DNA from: Stella humosa | GTDB taxonomy: Bacteria; Pseudomonadota; Alphaproteobacteria; ATCC43930; Allostellaceae | Length of the DNA stretch: 64,000 nucleotides | Direction of reading: 5' to 3' | Assembly: GCF_006738645.1 (NCBI RefSeq) | Contig: NZ_AP019700.1 | Span: forward strand, 3,484,001 to 3,548,000 | In this document: positions 1 to 8,131 of the stretch, in pieces | How the letters are laid out: each line of letters opens with the position of its first letter | How positions within the stretch are numbered: the first letter of the stretch is position 1 | Position numbers and translations under genes: made by a program | Notes under the pieces: model-generated | Database searches by the model: none | Told to the model about the DNA's origin: nothing | What the model saw: the letters and a program-made list of their open reading frames with translations, nothing else

Positions 1-879
1 ATCGCCGCCGTGGCGCTGCTGGTGCAGCGCTACTATCTGGCGCGGCGGCGCTTCGCCACGGTGGCGCGCAGCGCGCCGCCCATCCTGCGTACCGGGCCGC
101 TCGGCCGCTGGGCCGCCAGCACCTTCGTCTGGGGCGTCGTGCTGCTGGCGATCCTGCCCTTCGTCGCCATCGTCGTCGTCTCGCTGATGAAGTTCCGCGG
201 GCCGGTGATGCAGGCGGAATTCAGCCTCGGCAATTTCACCCAGCTCTTCGCGCGCTCGCAGCGGCCGCTCTACAACACGCTGGGCCTGGCGACGGTGGCG
301 GCCGTCGGCGCCTCGATGATCGGCATCCCCATCGCCTATGTGCTGACGCGTTATCGCTCGCCGATATCGCACGCGCTCGACGTCCTGGCCATGGTTCCCT
401 TCGCGGTCGCCGGCACGGTGCTGGGCATCGGCCTGATCCTGGCCTTCAACAGCGGCTGGCTGGTGCTGACCGGCGGCTGGCTGATCCTGGTGCTGGCCTG
501 GCTGGTGCGCAAGCTGCCCTTCAGCGTGCGCTCGGGCAGCGCCATCCTGCACCAGATCGACCCTTCGCTGGAGGAAGCCTCGATCAATCTCGGCCGCTCG
601 CCAAGCTGGACGTTCTTCCGCCTGACCGTGCCGCTGATGATGGGCGGCATCGTCGGCGGCACCGTGCTGGCCTGGGTCACCATCGTCTCGGAGCTGAGCT
701 CGACCGTCGTCCTCTACAGCGGCCCGTGGTCGACCATGACCGTCGTCATGTTCCGCGCGCTGGAGGGCCAGGGCGCGGGTGCCGCGGCGGCGGCGGCCAC
801 CGTACTCATCGTGGTGACGGTGGTGCCGCTGGCGCTGGTCTACCGCCTGCTGCGGCGCAACAACCTGGCGGTGCTGTAG
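1..879 (+). CDS. ABC transporter permease, C-terminal part (cut by window edge)
   Basis: The reading frame is open from the first base, so this is the 3' end of a longer gene and the true start lies outside the window. The visible ~292 residues hold several hydrophobic segments and the permease EAA loop (EEASINLGRSPSWTFFRL, near codons 190-207), which contacts the ATPase subunit of an importer. The Ala/Gly spacing of the loop and the final Arg-rich tail fit the FbpB/ThiP type of permease for iron(III), thiamine or polyamine import. The substrate cannot be told from this half. It converges on the soxA end across a short hairpin. Confidence 0.85.
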   Translation: MAAVALLVQRYYLARRRFATVARSAPPILRTGPLGRWAASTFVWGVVLLAILPFVAIVVVSLMKFRGPVMQAEFSLGNFTQLFARSQRPLYNTLGLATVAAVGASMIGIPIAYVLTRYRSPISHALDVLAMVPFAVAGTVLGIGLILAFNSGWLVLTGGWLILVLAWLVRKLPFSVRSGSAILHQIDPSLEEASINLGRSPSWTFFRLTVPLMMGGIVGGTVLAWVTIVSELSSTVVLYSGPWSTMTVVMFRALEGQGAGAAAAAATVLIVVTVVPLALVYRLLRRNNLAVL

Positions 880-883
880 GGCA

Positions 884-905
884 GGCCGTTCAAGGCCGAA
901 CGGCC
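884..905. terminator. Hairpin between convergent permease and soxA ends
   Basis: GGCCGTTC at 884-891 and GAACGGCC at 898-905 form a perfect 8-bp stem with a 6-base loop. It overlaps the last soxA codons and follows the permease stop by 4 bases. There is no clear U-tract, so it may act as a bidirectional stop or only as an RNA 3'-end stabiliser. Confidence 0.45.
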
Positions 906-1678
906 GGCGTCTCCATGGACAGGCCCTCGGCCCGCCGGGCCAGATAGAGCTCCAGCGCCAGGGCCTCCGTCGACCCGGTCGCGAAGGGCTCTGCCCGGAC
1001 GCCGGTCATGCAGTTGCGCAGGCGGCGGTTCAGCGACCCCATCCCCTGCCATTCCAGGCGGTAGATCGGGTAGCCGTTGGGATGGCCCTGGGGGATGACG
1101 TTGCCCGCCAGCCGCTGGCCGGCCGAGCGGTCGTGGCACTGCGCGCAGGACAGGTCGAGCTGGCCCATCGGCGTCTCGAACAGCGTGCGGCCCTGGGCGT
1201 AGGCCGGCGCGGCCGGGCCGTCGATGGCGACCGACATGGGCTGGCCGCGCGACTGAAGACCCACGAACGCGGACAAGGCCAGCCGGTCCTCGCCCTCCGC
1301 CGGCAAGGGTGCGGCCCCCTGGCGCTCCGTGCGGCAACGGTCGATGCGCTGCTCCAGGTTCATGAGACGGCCGGCGGTCCGGTCCCAGGCCGGCTGGCGG
1401 GCGGCCACGCCGCGCATCGACGCCGCCGCTTCACCATGGCAGGCGGCGCAGGATTGTGCCGTGCCGCCATCCGTCCGACGCGGCGCCTCGTCCCACAGCG
1501 CCCGGCCGCGCTCCACCCACAGGAAACCCGGGTTGGCGCCGTCATCGTCCTGCATGGCACGGGTCTGCGGCCCGGCGTCGAGATAGCCCGATCGCTTCTG
1601 CGCGGCGGCATCGGCGCCCGCCAGCAGCGCCACCCCCGCAGCGGCAAGGACGGCCCTCCTGCGCCAGGACGGCATCAT
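890..1678 (-). CDS. soxA: SoxA, diheme c-type cytochrome of the SoxXA complex
   Basis: Periplasmic SoxA pairs with SoxX to attach reduced sulfur oxidatively to the SoxY cysteine. The 262-residue product has a signal peptide (about residues 1-26) and two heme sites, C77-A-A-C80-H81 and C178-A-Q-C181-H182. C115, in RIDRCRTERQ, and C223, in RNCMTGVRAEP, sit where the distal cysteine heme ligands of diheme SoxA are found. C223 would be the active-site cysteine persulfide. The start overlaps the soxZ stop by 4 bases, so translation is coupled. It is the last gene of an eight-gene minus-strand operon. Family assignment is firm. Confidence 0.93.
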   Translation of the reverse strand: MMPSWRRRAVLAAAGVALLAGADAAAQKRSGYLDAGPQTRAMQDDDGANPGFLWVERGRALWDEAPRRTDGGTAQSCAACHGEAAASMRGVAARQPAWDRTAGRLMNLEQRIDRCRTERQGAAPLPAEGEDRLALSAFVGLQSRGQPMSVAIDGPAAPAYAQGRTLFETPMGQLDLSCAQCHDRSAGQRLAGNVIPQGHPNGYPIYRLEWQGMGSLNRRLRNCMTGVRAEPFATGSTEALALELYLARRAEGLSMETPAVRP

Positions 1679-1995
1679 TCCACGACGATCGGCCGGCTTT
1701 CCGAATGCTGGGCACCCTGGTCGTCGCGCCAGGCGAAGTCGATGGTGCCGCTCTCGGCTGCCAGCACGTGGAAGGCGAAGAAGGGGTTCGCCGAGACGGC
1801 CGGGAACAGGTCCGCCTCCAGCACCAGGTCGCCGTTATAGGTGCACACGAAGCGGTTGATGATGTCGCGCGGGATGATGGCGCCGCGCTCGTCGCGCCGC
1901 TGGCCGCTCTCCATCGGGTGCGAGATCAGCACCTTCACCTCGAAGACCTGGCCACGCTTGACCGTCTTCGGAACATTCAGCAGCGCGCGCGCCAT
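1675..1995 (-). CDS. soxZ: SoxZ, partner subunit of the SoxYZ sulfur carrier
   Basis: This 106-residue protein has the SoxZ immunoglobulin-like fold signatures: VEVKVLISHPMESGQRRD-like N-terminal strand, a central NRFVCTYNGD segment and a C-terminal IDFAWRDDQG strand. It has no signal peptide of its own and would be co-exported with the Tat-targeted SoxY. A strong ribosome site (GGAGGA) lies 6-11 bases upstream, within the 15-base gap to soxY. Its stop overlaps the soxA start. The length is normal for the family. Confidence 0.93.
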   Translation of the reverse strand: MARALLNVPKTVKRGQVFEVKVLISHPMESGQRRDERGAIIPRDIINRFVCTYNGDLVLEADLFPAVSANPFFAFHVLAAESGTIDFAWRDDQGAQHSESRPIVVE

Positions 1996-2010
1996 GCGGT
2001 CCTCCGGTCG

Positions 2011-2454
2011 CTATTCGAGGCAGGCGGCGAGCGTGACCAGCAGCTCGATCTCGTCCGACCAGAAGCTGCCGTCGGCCAGCTTCGCGACGGCGATCACGGT
2101 CTGCGAGGTCGCCAGCCGGATGCGGGTGGACACGACCGCCCGACCGGTCGCCGGCCCGAAATGGAAGGCCGCGACATTGGGCAGCGGGTTGGCCTCGGCG
2201 AAGACATGCACGCTCTCGACACGGTCGGGGCCGCTGACCGGAGCGTCCACCGTGATCGTCATGGCGACCGCGTTGCCGTTCTCGACCAGCAGCGGCAGGT
2301 CGAGCTTGATCCGGCCCGGCCTGGGCTTGCCCTCGCCGACCAACGAGCGCAGCAATGCCTGGACCTCGGCCGGGGTCGCCCGCGCAGCGGGCGCCAATGC
2401 CGCGAAGGCGGCGGCCCCGACCGATAGCGTCAGCAGGCGGCGCCGGGTGATCAA
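2011..2454 (-). CDS. soxY: SoxY sulfur-carrier protein with a non-GGCGG C-terminus
   Basis: SoxY carries sulfur intermediates on a C-terminal cysteine and forms SoxYZ. The 147-residue product has a Tat-type signal (TRRRLLTLSVGAAAFAAL) and ends LVTLAACLE. The single cysteine is third from the end, as needed for a swinging arm, but the flexible GGCGG tail of classical SoxY is missing. I place the start at TTG 2454-2452, overlapping the soxX stop in a TTGA arrangement and giving the Tat signal at once; an upstream start would add an implausible Pro/Arg-rich stretch. A 15-base gap separates it from soxZ. Confidence 0.87.
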   Translation of the reverse strand: MITRRRLLTLSVGAAAFAALAPAARATPAEVQALLRSLVGEGKPRPGRIKLDLPLLVENGNAVAMTITVDAPVSGPDRVESVHVFAEANPLPNVAAFHFGPATGRAVVSTRIRLATSQTVIAVAKLADGSFWSDEIELLVTLAACLE

Positions 2455-2945
2455 GACGGGTCCCGCAGGGTCGCCAGGAAGGCCACCACGTCCTCCACCT
2501 GCTGGGCGTCCAGGATCGGCCGGTCGCGCCAGGCGGCGCCCACGCGCGTGCGGCCGGCAATGGAGTGGTAGGCGGGCATGATCGTCTCCGGGGCGAGGCG
2601 GCGTGGGTCGACGACGCGCAGGCGGATCTGGGCGGCCGTCAGGCGGGTGCCGACCCCGGCCAGGTCGGGGCCGATCGTTCCCTGGAACCGCTCCTCGGGA
2701 AATGGGCCGGCATGACATAGGAGACAAGTGCCGACCTGGCGATCGGCCGTGATCCGGCGCCCGCGCGCGACGTCGCCCGCCAGACCGGCCAGGGGTTGGG
2801 CGATGCCGTCGCCCTGCACCCGGAACGGGGCGACGGGGGCCTGGGCCGGCGCGGGTCCGGCCATGGCCAGCAGGGCGGCGGCCAGGCCCAAGGCCGTCCT
2901 AACCAAATGTCTCGGCCGTGATCGTCCGGAACCAGGTCTCGGCAT
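2451..2945 (-). CDS. soxX: SoxX, monoheme c-type cytochrome of SoxXA
   Basis: SoxX is the small electron-transfer subunit of SoxXA in the periplasm. With the ATG at 2945 it has 164 residues, with a signal peptide ending near AQA (residue 36), one heme site C74-L-L-C77-H78 and a likely axial methionine M123 in ETIMPAYHS. The C-terminal helix (EDVVAFLATL) is typical of small class I cytochromes. Neither start has a good ribosome site. A TTG at 2906 would overlap the fccB stop by only 8 bases and give a textbook 23-residue signal peptide, so the true start may be there. The stop overlaps the soxY start. Confidence 0.88.
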   Translation of the reverse strand: MPRPGSGRSRPRHLVRTALGLAAALLAMAGPAPAQAPVAPFRVQGDGIAQPLAGLAGDVARGRRITADRQVGTCLLCHAGPFPEERFQGTIGPDLAGVGTRLTAAQIRLRVVDPRRLAPETIMPAYHSIAGRTRVGAAWRDRPILDAQQVEDVVAFLATLRDPS

Positions 2946-4173
2946 GATCGGCTTCGAGCTCGCGGAATTCGGGTGGTGCGTCGGGCGGGCTGGTGCCGCC
3001 CGCCCCTTCGATGTCGGCCAGCACGCCGTTGCGCGGGCGATAGACCCCGGCGATCGAGATGCCGTAGTTGGGGGCGACCAGACTGTAGCAGGTATTGATC
3101 AGGCGCGGCTCGGCCGGCGCCCGGCCGCGCAGCAGGCCGGACACGGCAATGGCCGCCACCTTGGCCTGGGCGTTGGCGGAGAAGGCCGACTTCGGCATGG
3201 CCCCGGCGATAGCGGCATCGCCCAGCACGTGGATGCCGGGGCGCAGGCGCGATTCGAAGCTGGCCGGGTCGATCGGGCACCAGCCGGTGCGGTCGGCCAC
3301 CCCGGCGGCGGCCGCGATGGCGCCTGCCCGCTGCGGCGGGATGATGTTCACGACCGCCGCCTTGTGGCTGTCGAATTCGGTCTCGACCGTGCGCGTGGCC
3401 GGATCGACGCGCACCACCTTGCCGCCCTTGGACAGCGGCACCCATTCGATGATGCCGGGATAGAGCTTGGCCCAGGCGTCGGTGAAGAGGCGCTGCTTGG
3501 AGAAGACATCCTTGGCATCCAGCAGCAACAGCTTGGAGCGCGGCTTGCGCGTCTTCAGGTAGTGGGCGATGAGGCTCGCCCGCTCGTAGGGGCCGGGCGG
3601 GCAGCGGAACGGGTTGGCCGGCGCCGACATCGCCACGACCCCGCCATCCTCCATCGCCTCGAGCTGGCGGCGCAGCAGCAGGGTCTGCGGTCCGGCCTTC
3701 CAGGCATGCGGCATCGGCTCGGCCGCCGCCTCGTCGTAGCCGGGCAGCCCCGTCCAGTCGATGTCGATGCCGGGCGCCAGGATCAGCCGGTCGTAGTCCA
3801 GCGTCGCGCCGTCGGCCAGCGTCACCCGGCGCGCCTCGGCGTCGACATTGCGGGCCGTGCCATGGACCACGGCGACGCCGTCGGCCGCGATGGCGGCATA
3901 GCGAAAGACCTGGCGGTCGATCTCGCGCAGGCCGGCGATGACCGAATTGCTCAGCGGGCAGGCCGTGTGGAAAAGGCCGGATTCCACCAGCGTCACCTGC
4001 AAGGCCGGATCGGCCCGGCGCAGGGTCCTGGCCGCAGTCGCCCCGGCAAAGCCGCCGCCCACGACGACGACCCGGCCGCCGGCCCCCTGGGCCCAGGCGC
4101 GGCGCGACACGAATGGCGCGGCCAGCAGGCCGGCCGTCGCGACCAGGGCCGCGCGGCGTCCGACCGGCCTCAT
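2899..4173 (-). CDS. fccB: Flavoprotein subunit of flavocytochrome c sulfide dehydrogenase (FccB/SoxF)
   Basis: This FAD subunit oxidises sulfide in the periplasm and passes electrons to the cytochrome FccA. The 424-residue product starts with a Tat-type signal (GRRAALVATAGLLAAPFVSRR) followed by a dinucleotide-binding glycine motif VVVVGGGFAG. C72 in HTACPLSNSV is where the covalent flavin cysteine lies in this family. C191 (NPFRCPPGPYE) and C299 (GWCPIDPASF) match the redox-active disulfide. The conserved C-terminal CYSLVAPNYGISIAGVY is also present. All key cysteines are kept, so an active enzyme is expected. It overlaps fccA by 4 bases. Confidence 0.93.
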   Translation of the reverse strand: MRPVGRRAALVATAGLLAAPFVSRRAWAQGAGGRVVVVGGGFAGATAARTLRRADPALQVTLVESGLFHTACPLSNSVIAGLREIDRQVFRYAAIAADGVAVVHGTARNVDAEARRVTLADGATLDYDRLILAPGIDIDWTGLPGYDEAAAEPMPHAWKAGPQTLLLRRQLEAMEDGGVVAMSAPANPFRCPPGPYERASLIAHYLKTRKPRSKLLLLDAKDVFSKQRLFTDAWAKLYPGIIEWVPLSKGGKVVRVDPATRTVETEFDSHKAAVVNIIPPQRAGAIAAAAGVADRTGWCPIDPASFESRLRPGIHVLGDAAIAGAMPKSAFSANAQAKVAAIAVSGLLRGRAPAEPRLINTCYSLVAPNYGISIAGVYRPRNGVLADIEGAGGTSPPDAPPEFRELEADHAETWFRTITAETFG

Positions 4174-4475
4174 CGCTTCTGCTCCAGCCAGGCGGCCAGC
4201 GCCCGGATCTCGTCGTCGGAGAAGCCGCGGGCGATGCGGCCCATCACGGTCGACGGCTGGTCGCTGCTACGGAAGGCCGTCATCGCGCGGACCATCTCGG
4301 ACGCCGGCAGGCCGTCGATCGGCGGGATGCTGGGCTGGGCGACGCGGCCGGCCGGGGCATGGCAGCCCGAACAACTCGTCGCCCCCGGCGGGGGATCGGC
4401 CGCCGCCGCCGGGGGGACGATTCCCCCCAGCGCCAGCAGCCCGATCAGGACGGCCCGCACGCCGGCGCCCGTCAC
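4170..4475 (-). CDS. fccA: Small c-type cytochrome, FccA/SoxE-like
   Basis: A 101-residue monoheme cytochrome with a signal peptide to about residue 26, heme site C35-S-G-C38-H39 and axial methionine M78 in PSTVMGRIARGF. Its position directly before fccB with an ATGA overlap identifies it as the electron-accepting subunit of the sulfide dehydrogenase. It is half the length of diheme FccA of Allochromatium, as is common in alphaproteobacterial SoxEF pairs. Its start overlaps the end of the molybdenum-subunit gene, so all eight genes appear translationally linked. Confidence 0.9.
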   Translation of the reverse strand: MTGAGVRAVLIGLLALGGIVPPAAAADPPPGATSCSGCHAPAGRVAQPSIPPIDGLPASEMVRAMTAFRSSDQPSTVMGRIARGFSDDEIRALAAWLEQKR

Positions 4476-6658
4476 GCCTTGGCGAGGTCGTGGTGCTTCA
4501 GCGGCAGCGTGCGGATGCGCTTACCCGTCGCCGCGAAGATGGCGTTCAGCACGGCCGGTGCCGCCACCGCGATCGTCGGCTCGCCGACGCCGCCCCAGAA
4601 CCCGCCCGACGGCACGATGACCGTCTCGACCTTGGGCATGTCCTCGATCTTCATCACCTCGTAGGTGTCGAAGTTGCCCTCGACGATGCGCCCCTTCTCG
4701 ACCGTGTTCTCGCTGTAGAGCAGGGCGCTCAGGCCATAGACGAACGAGCCCTCGACCTGGGCCGCGATCTGGTCGGGGTTGAGCGCATAGCCGCAGTCGG
4801 TCGCGGCCACGATGCGGTGGATCTTCAGCTTGCCCTTGTCCGAGACCGACACCTCGGCCACCGCGGCCGTGTAGCTGCCGAAGCCGTAGTTCTGGCAGAT
4901 GCCGCGATGGACGCCGGGCGGCAGCGGCTTGCCATACTCCGCCTTCTCGGCCGCCGCGTTCAGCACCGCCAGGTGCTTGGGGTTCTTGGCCAGCAGCTTG
5001 CGGCGGAACTCCAGCGGGTCCTTGCCGGCGGCGTGCGCCAGCTCGTCCATGAAGCATTCGAGGTAGATGGCGTTCTGGTTGTGGTTCACCCCGCGCCAGA
5101 AGCCCACCGGCACATGCGTGTTGCGCATGGCGTGGTCGACCAGCAGGTTGGGGATCGCCATGTAGCCGAACTCGTCGTCCAGCAGCCCCTGCATGTGCAG
5201 CCGGTCGAGGCCGTTGACGACCCGGCTGGGCGCCACCGAGGCCAGGATCGACTGTCCGGAGATGCGCATGTGGAGGCCGGTCAGGTTGCCCTCGGCATCC
5301 AGCCCGCCCACCAGCTTCGCCTGGGTGATCGGGCGATAGAAGCCGTGCTGCATGTCCTCTTCGCGCGACCAGATCATCTTGACCGGCCGGCCGGGCACCT
5401 GCTTGGCGATCAGCACCGCCTGGCGCGTATAGTCCTGCATGCCGCGGCGGCCGAAGCCGCCGCCCAGATGCAGCTTGTTCACCTTCACCTTCGAGAGCGG
5501 CACCCCGCCCGCCTCGGCGGCGGCCGCCAGCGAGGCGTCGCCGTTCTGGCTGGCAACCCAGATCTCCACGCCCTCGGCCGAGACCTTGGCGGTGCAGTTC
5601 ATCGGCTCCAGCGTCGCATGGTTCAGGAACGGCGTGCCGTAGACCCCTTCGACCTTCTTGGCCGCGGCCGCGATCGCCTTGGGCGCGTCGCCGATGACGT
5701 GGCCGGCGGCCGCGTCCTTGGCATCCAGCCCTTCCTTCAGGAATGCGGCGATCGACTGGCTGGAGACGTTGGCGTGCGGCCCTTCGTTCCAGACGATCGG
5801 CAAGGCATCGAGCGCGGTCTTGGCCTGCCACCAGGTGTCGGCCACGACCGCCACCGTGCTGTCGTCGACCTTCAGGACGTGGCGCACGCCCTTCATGCCC
5901 TTGATCTTCTCGGCGTCGAACGAGGTCAGCGTGCCGCCGAAGACCGGGCACTGGGCGATGGCGGCGTTCAGCATGTCCGGCAGGATCACGTCGATGGCGT
6001 AGATCTGCTTGCCGTTCAGCTTGTCGACGGTGTCGAGGCGCTTGACCCCCTTGCCGATGACCTTCCAGTCCTTCTCGGCCTTCAGCGGGATGTCCTTGGG
6101 CACTTCCAGCTTGGCAGCGGCCTCGGCCAGCTCGCCATAGCGCAGGCTGCGGCCGCTGGCCTTGTGGGTGACGACGCTGTTCTCTGCCGTCAGCTCGCCG
6201 GCCGGCACGCCCAGCTTCGTGGCCGCGGCCTGGACCAGCATCATGCGCGCGGCCGCCCCGCCCTTGCGGACATAGTCGACCGAGGTGCGGATGCCGCGGC
6301 TGCCGCCGGTCGACATGTCGCCCCAGGCGCGCTTGTTCGCGAGGTTCACCTCGGGCGGGATGTATTCCGCCTGCACCTTGGACCAGTCGCATTCCAGGTC
6401 CTCGGCCACGAGCTGGGCCAGGCCGGTCAGCGTGCCCTGCCCCATCTCGGAGCGCGCGATGCGCACTACCGTCGTGTCGTCGGGGTGGATGACGACCCAG
6501 ATGCCGACCTCGGCCCCCAGGGCCGGCTGCGGCATGGTGGTCTGCGCCAGCGCGTCGAGGATGCCGCCCGGCACGGTCCAGGCCAGGGCCATGCCGCCAC
6601 CGGCGGTGGCCGTGGCGACGAGGAACTTGCGGCGGCTCAGCTTGGTGACGATGCCCAT
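4472..6658 (-). CDS. Xanthine-oxidase-family molybdopterin subunit (IorB/aldehyde-oxidoreductase type), Tat-exported
   Basis: This 728-residue protein belongs to the molybdenum hydroxylase family that also holds isoquinoline 1-oxidoreductase and periplasmic aldehyde dehydrogenases. It opens with a Tat signal (SRRKFLVATATAGGGMALAW). It has the cofactor motif GGGFGRRGMQDYTRQAV (around residues 400-416) and the catalytic-Glu motif GVGEPTIAV near residue 695. The partner [2Fe-2S] subunit is encoded 13 bases upstream. It needs no FAD subunit; electrons probably go to a periplasmic cytochrome. The odd feature is its place: it heads a sulfide/Sox operon and overlaps fccA by 4 bases. The substrate is unknown. 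Confidence 0.88.
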   Translation of the reverse strand: MGIVTKLSRRKFLVATATAGGGMALAWTVPGGILDALAQTTMPQPALGAEVGIWVVIHPDDTTVVRIARSEMGQGTLTGLAQLVAEDLECDWSKVQAEYIPPEVNLANKRAWGDMSTGGSRGIRTSVDYVRKGGAAARMMLVQAAATKLGVPAGELTAENSVVTHKASGRSLRYGELAEAAAKLEVPKDIPLKAEKDWKVIGKGVKRLDTVDKLNGKQIYAIDVILPDMLNAAIAQCPVFGGTLTSFDAEKIKGMKGVRHVLKVDDSTVAVVADTWWQAKTALDALPIVWNEGPHANVSSQSIAAFLKEGLDAKDAAAGHVIGDAPKAIAAAAKKVEGVYGTPFLNHATLEPMNCTAKVSAEGVEIWVASQNGDASLAAAAEAGGVPLSKVKVNKLHLGGGFGRRGMQDYTRQAVLIAKQVPGRPVKMIWSREEDMQHGFYRPITQAKLVGGLDAEGNLTGLHMRISGQSILASVAPSRVVNGLDRLHMQGLLDDEFGYMAIPNLLVDHAMRNTHVPVGFWRGVNHNQNAIYLECFMDELAHAAGKDPLEFRRKLLAKNPKHLAVLNAAAEKAEYGKPLPPGVHRGICQNYGFGSYTAAVAEVSVSDKGKLKIHRIVAATDCGYALNPDQIAAQVEGSFVYGLSALLYSENTVEKGRIVEGNFDTYEVMKIEDMPKVETVIVPSGGFWGGVGEPTIAVAAPAVLNAIFAATGKRIRTLPLKHHDLAKA

Positions 6659-6671
6659 GCTCCGTCCCTCC

Positions 6672-7127
6672 CTATGCCCGGCTGTTGCCGGCGGCGGCGT
6701 GGATCGCCGCCCGGATACGGGGGTAGGTGCCGCAGCGACAGATGTTGGTCATCGCCTGGTCGATGTCCTCGTCGGTCGGCTTGGGCTTCTCGGCCAGCAG
6801 CGCCACCGCGGCCATGATCTGGCCAGACTGGCAGTAGCCGCATTGCGGCACCTCATGGGCGAGCCAAGCCTTCTGCACCGGGTGGCTGCTGTCGGGCGAC
6901 AGGCCTTCGATGGTGATGATCTTGGCGTCGGCGACGGCGCTGGCGGGAATGGCGCAGGATCGCTGCGGCTGGCCGTCGACATGCACCGTGCAGGCGCCGC
7001 AGAGCGCCACGCCGCAGCCGTACTTCGTGCCGGTGAAGCCGAGCTGCTCGCGCAGGACCCAGAGCAATGGCGTGTCGCCGTCCACGTCGATGTCGTGGAC
7101 GCGGCCGTTGACGTTCAACTTGATCAT
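6672..7127 (-). CDS. [2Fe-2S] subunit of molybdenum hydroxylase (IorA-like)
   Basis: A 151-residue iron-sulfur protein with two clusters. The plant-ferredoxin type cluster uses [17 protein letters not shown] plus a later Cys in QRSCAIP. The second, all-helical cluster uses CGYCQSG and NICRCGTY. This is the standard small subunit of the xanthine-oxidase family and pairs with the following gene. It has no signal peptide and would be carried through the Tat system with its partner. The ATG at 7127 is preceded by GGGAG at a good distance. It is the first gene of the sulfur operon, so the operon promoter lies in 7128-7337. Confidence 0.9.
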   Translation of the reverse strand: MIKLNVNGRVHDIDVDGDTPLLWVLREQLGFTGTKYGCGVALCGACTVHVDGQPQRSCAIPASAVADAKIITIEGLSPDSSHPVQKAWLAHEVPQCGYCQSGQIMAAVALLAEKPKPTDEDIDQAMTNICRCGTYPRIRAAIHAAAGNSRA

Positions 7128-7337
7128 GGTCGATTGCTCCCTGTCGATCGGTGGCAGGCCGTGCCGGGATGCTGAAACTGGACCAGACGATGCTTCACGC
7201 GGCCGGGCGCTAGCAATCCCGCAGACCCTCACGAAGACGTGATTGCCGGCGCCACGATGTCGCCCGCAAGTTCCGGCCTGATCGAACCGGCCCCCCAACG
7301 ACCGCCTATCGGAACGACCCCTGCCGACGGAGCCGAC
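7128..7337. promoter_or_regulatory. Divergent intergenic region before the sulfur operon and a cytochrome c gene
   Basis: This 210-base gap separates the minus-strand sulfur operon from the plus-strand cytochrome c gene and must hold both promoters. I saw no FNR/FixK-type TTGAT-N4-ATCAA site and no clear operator palindrome. Open frames crossing it have no signal peptide or family resemblance. Confidence 0.5.
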
Positions 7338-7739
7338 ATGCCTGCCATTCGCCTGCCTGCCCTTGCCCTCCTGGCGCTTGCCGCCACCTTCGCCAGCCCT
7401 GTCGCCGCCCAGGATGCGGGCAAGGGCGAGGCGGTTTTCAAGCGCCTCTGCTCGACCTGCCACATGGTGGGCGCGGATGCCAAGAACCGCCTCGGCCCGA
7501 TCCTCAACGGCATCGTCGGTCGCAAGGCGGGAACCGTCGCCGGCTATGCCTATTCTCCTGCCAACCGCGATTCGGCGGTGACCTGGGGCGAAGCGGAGCT
7601 GGCGCCCTATCTGCGCAATCCGCGCGAATTCATGCCGGGGACCAAGATGATCTATGCCGGCCTGCGCAACGATGGCGACATCGCCGACCTGATCGCCTAT
7701 CTCCGCCGCTTCGATGCCGACGGCAAGGCCGTCAACTGA
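7338..7739 (+). CDS. Periplasmic class I cytochrome c (cytochrome c2/c550 type)
   Basis: The 133-residue precursor has a clean signal peptide ending at VAAQ (residue 25), heme site C38-S-T-C41-H42 and axial methionine M104 in [10 protein letters not shown]. The N- and C-terminal helices match mobile mitochondrial-type cytochromes c. It is a plausible electron acceptor for the divergently encoded sulfur enzymes and donor to terminal oxidases. I chose ATG 7338 because it starts the signal peptide; a longer in-frame extension to 7239 has no signal-like features. Confidence 0.9.
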   Translation: MPAIRLPALALLALAATFASPVAAQDAGKGEAVFKRLCSTCHMVGADAKNRLGPILNGIVGRKAGTVAGYAYSPANRDSAVTWGEAELAPYLRNPREFMPGTKMIYAGLRNDGDIADLIAYLRRFDADGKAVN

Positions 7740-7766
7740 CACCGCAACCCCGACAGGAGGGAATGG

Positions 7767-8114
7767 ATGAAGTGCCCGCTCGACGAGACCGAGCTGATGA
7801 TGACCGAGCGCAGCGGCATCGAGATCGACTATTGCCCGAAATGCCGGGGCGTCTGGCTCGACCGCGGCGAACTGGACAAGATCATCGAACGCGCCGCCGA
7901 ACCGCCGCCGGCGGCGCGGGTGCGCGAGGAGCCAGCGCCGGCGCCGGCGCCGGCCCAGCCGGGCCGGCCATGGCAGGAGCCCGCGCGTGACGGCTATCGC
8001 CACGGCAAGGAGTTCGGCCGCGGCGATGGGCGGCGCCATGACGACGACGATGACGACCGGCGCGGCCGCGGCCGGCGGCGCGGCTCGATCCTGGACGACC
8101 TGTTCGACTTCTGA
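7767..8114 (+). CDS. zf-TFIIB (zinc-ribbon) domain protein with an Arg/Asp-rich tail
   Basis: The 115-residue product starts with a zinc-ribbon of the zf-TFIIB type: [13 protein letters not shown] then [20 protein letters not shown]. The first knuckle has one cysteine, with Asp in place of the second, as in a common subgroup. A Pro/Ala linker and a strongly charged Asp/Arg tail follow, ending in ILDDLFDF. The role of these proteins is unknown. The start has an excellent AGGAGGG site at 7755-7761. It lies 27 bases after the cytochrome gene on the same strand and converges on mfd. Confidence 0.85.
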   Translation: MKCPLDETELMMTERSGIEIDYCPKCRGVWLDRGELDKIIERAAEPPPAARVREEPAPAPAPAQPGRPWQEPARDGYRHGKEFGRGDGRRHDDDDDDRRGRGRRRGSILDDLFDF

Positions 8115-8131
8115 TCCCGCCGGGGCGGCCG

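Noticed and set aside
3938-6817. A 959-codon open frame on the plus strand
   Set aside because: It lies almost entirely antisense to the FccA, molybdenum-subunit and iron-sulfur genes, has Arg/Ala/His-rich low-complexity translation and no domain. Long antisense frames are expected at this GC content.
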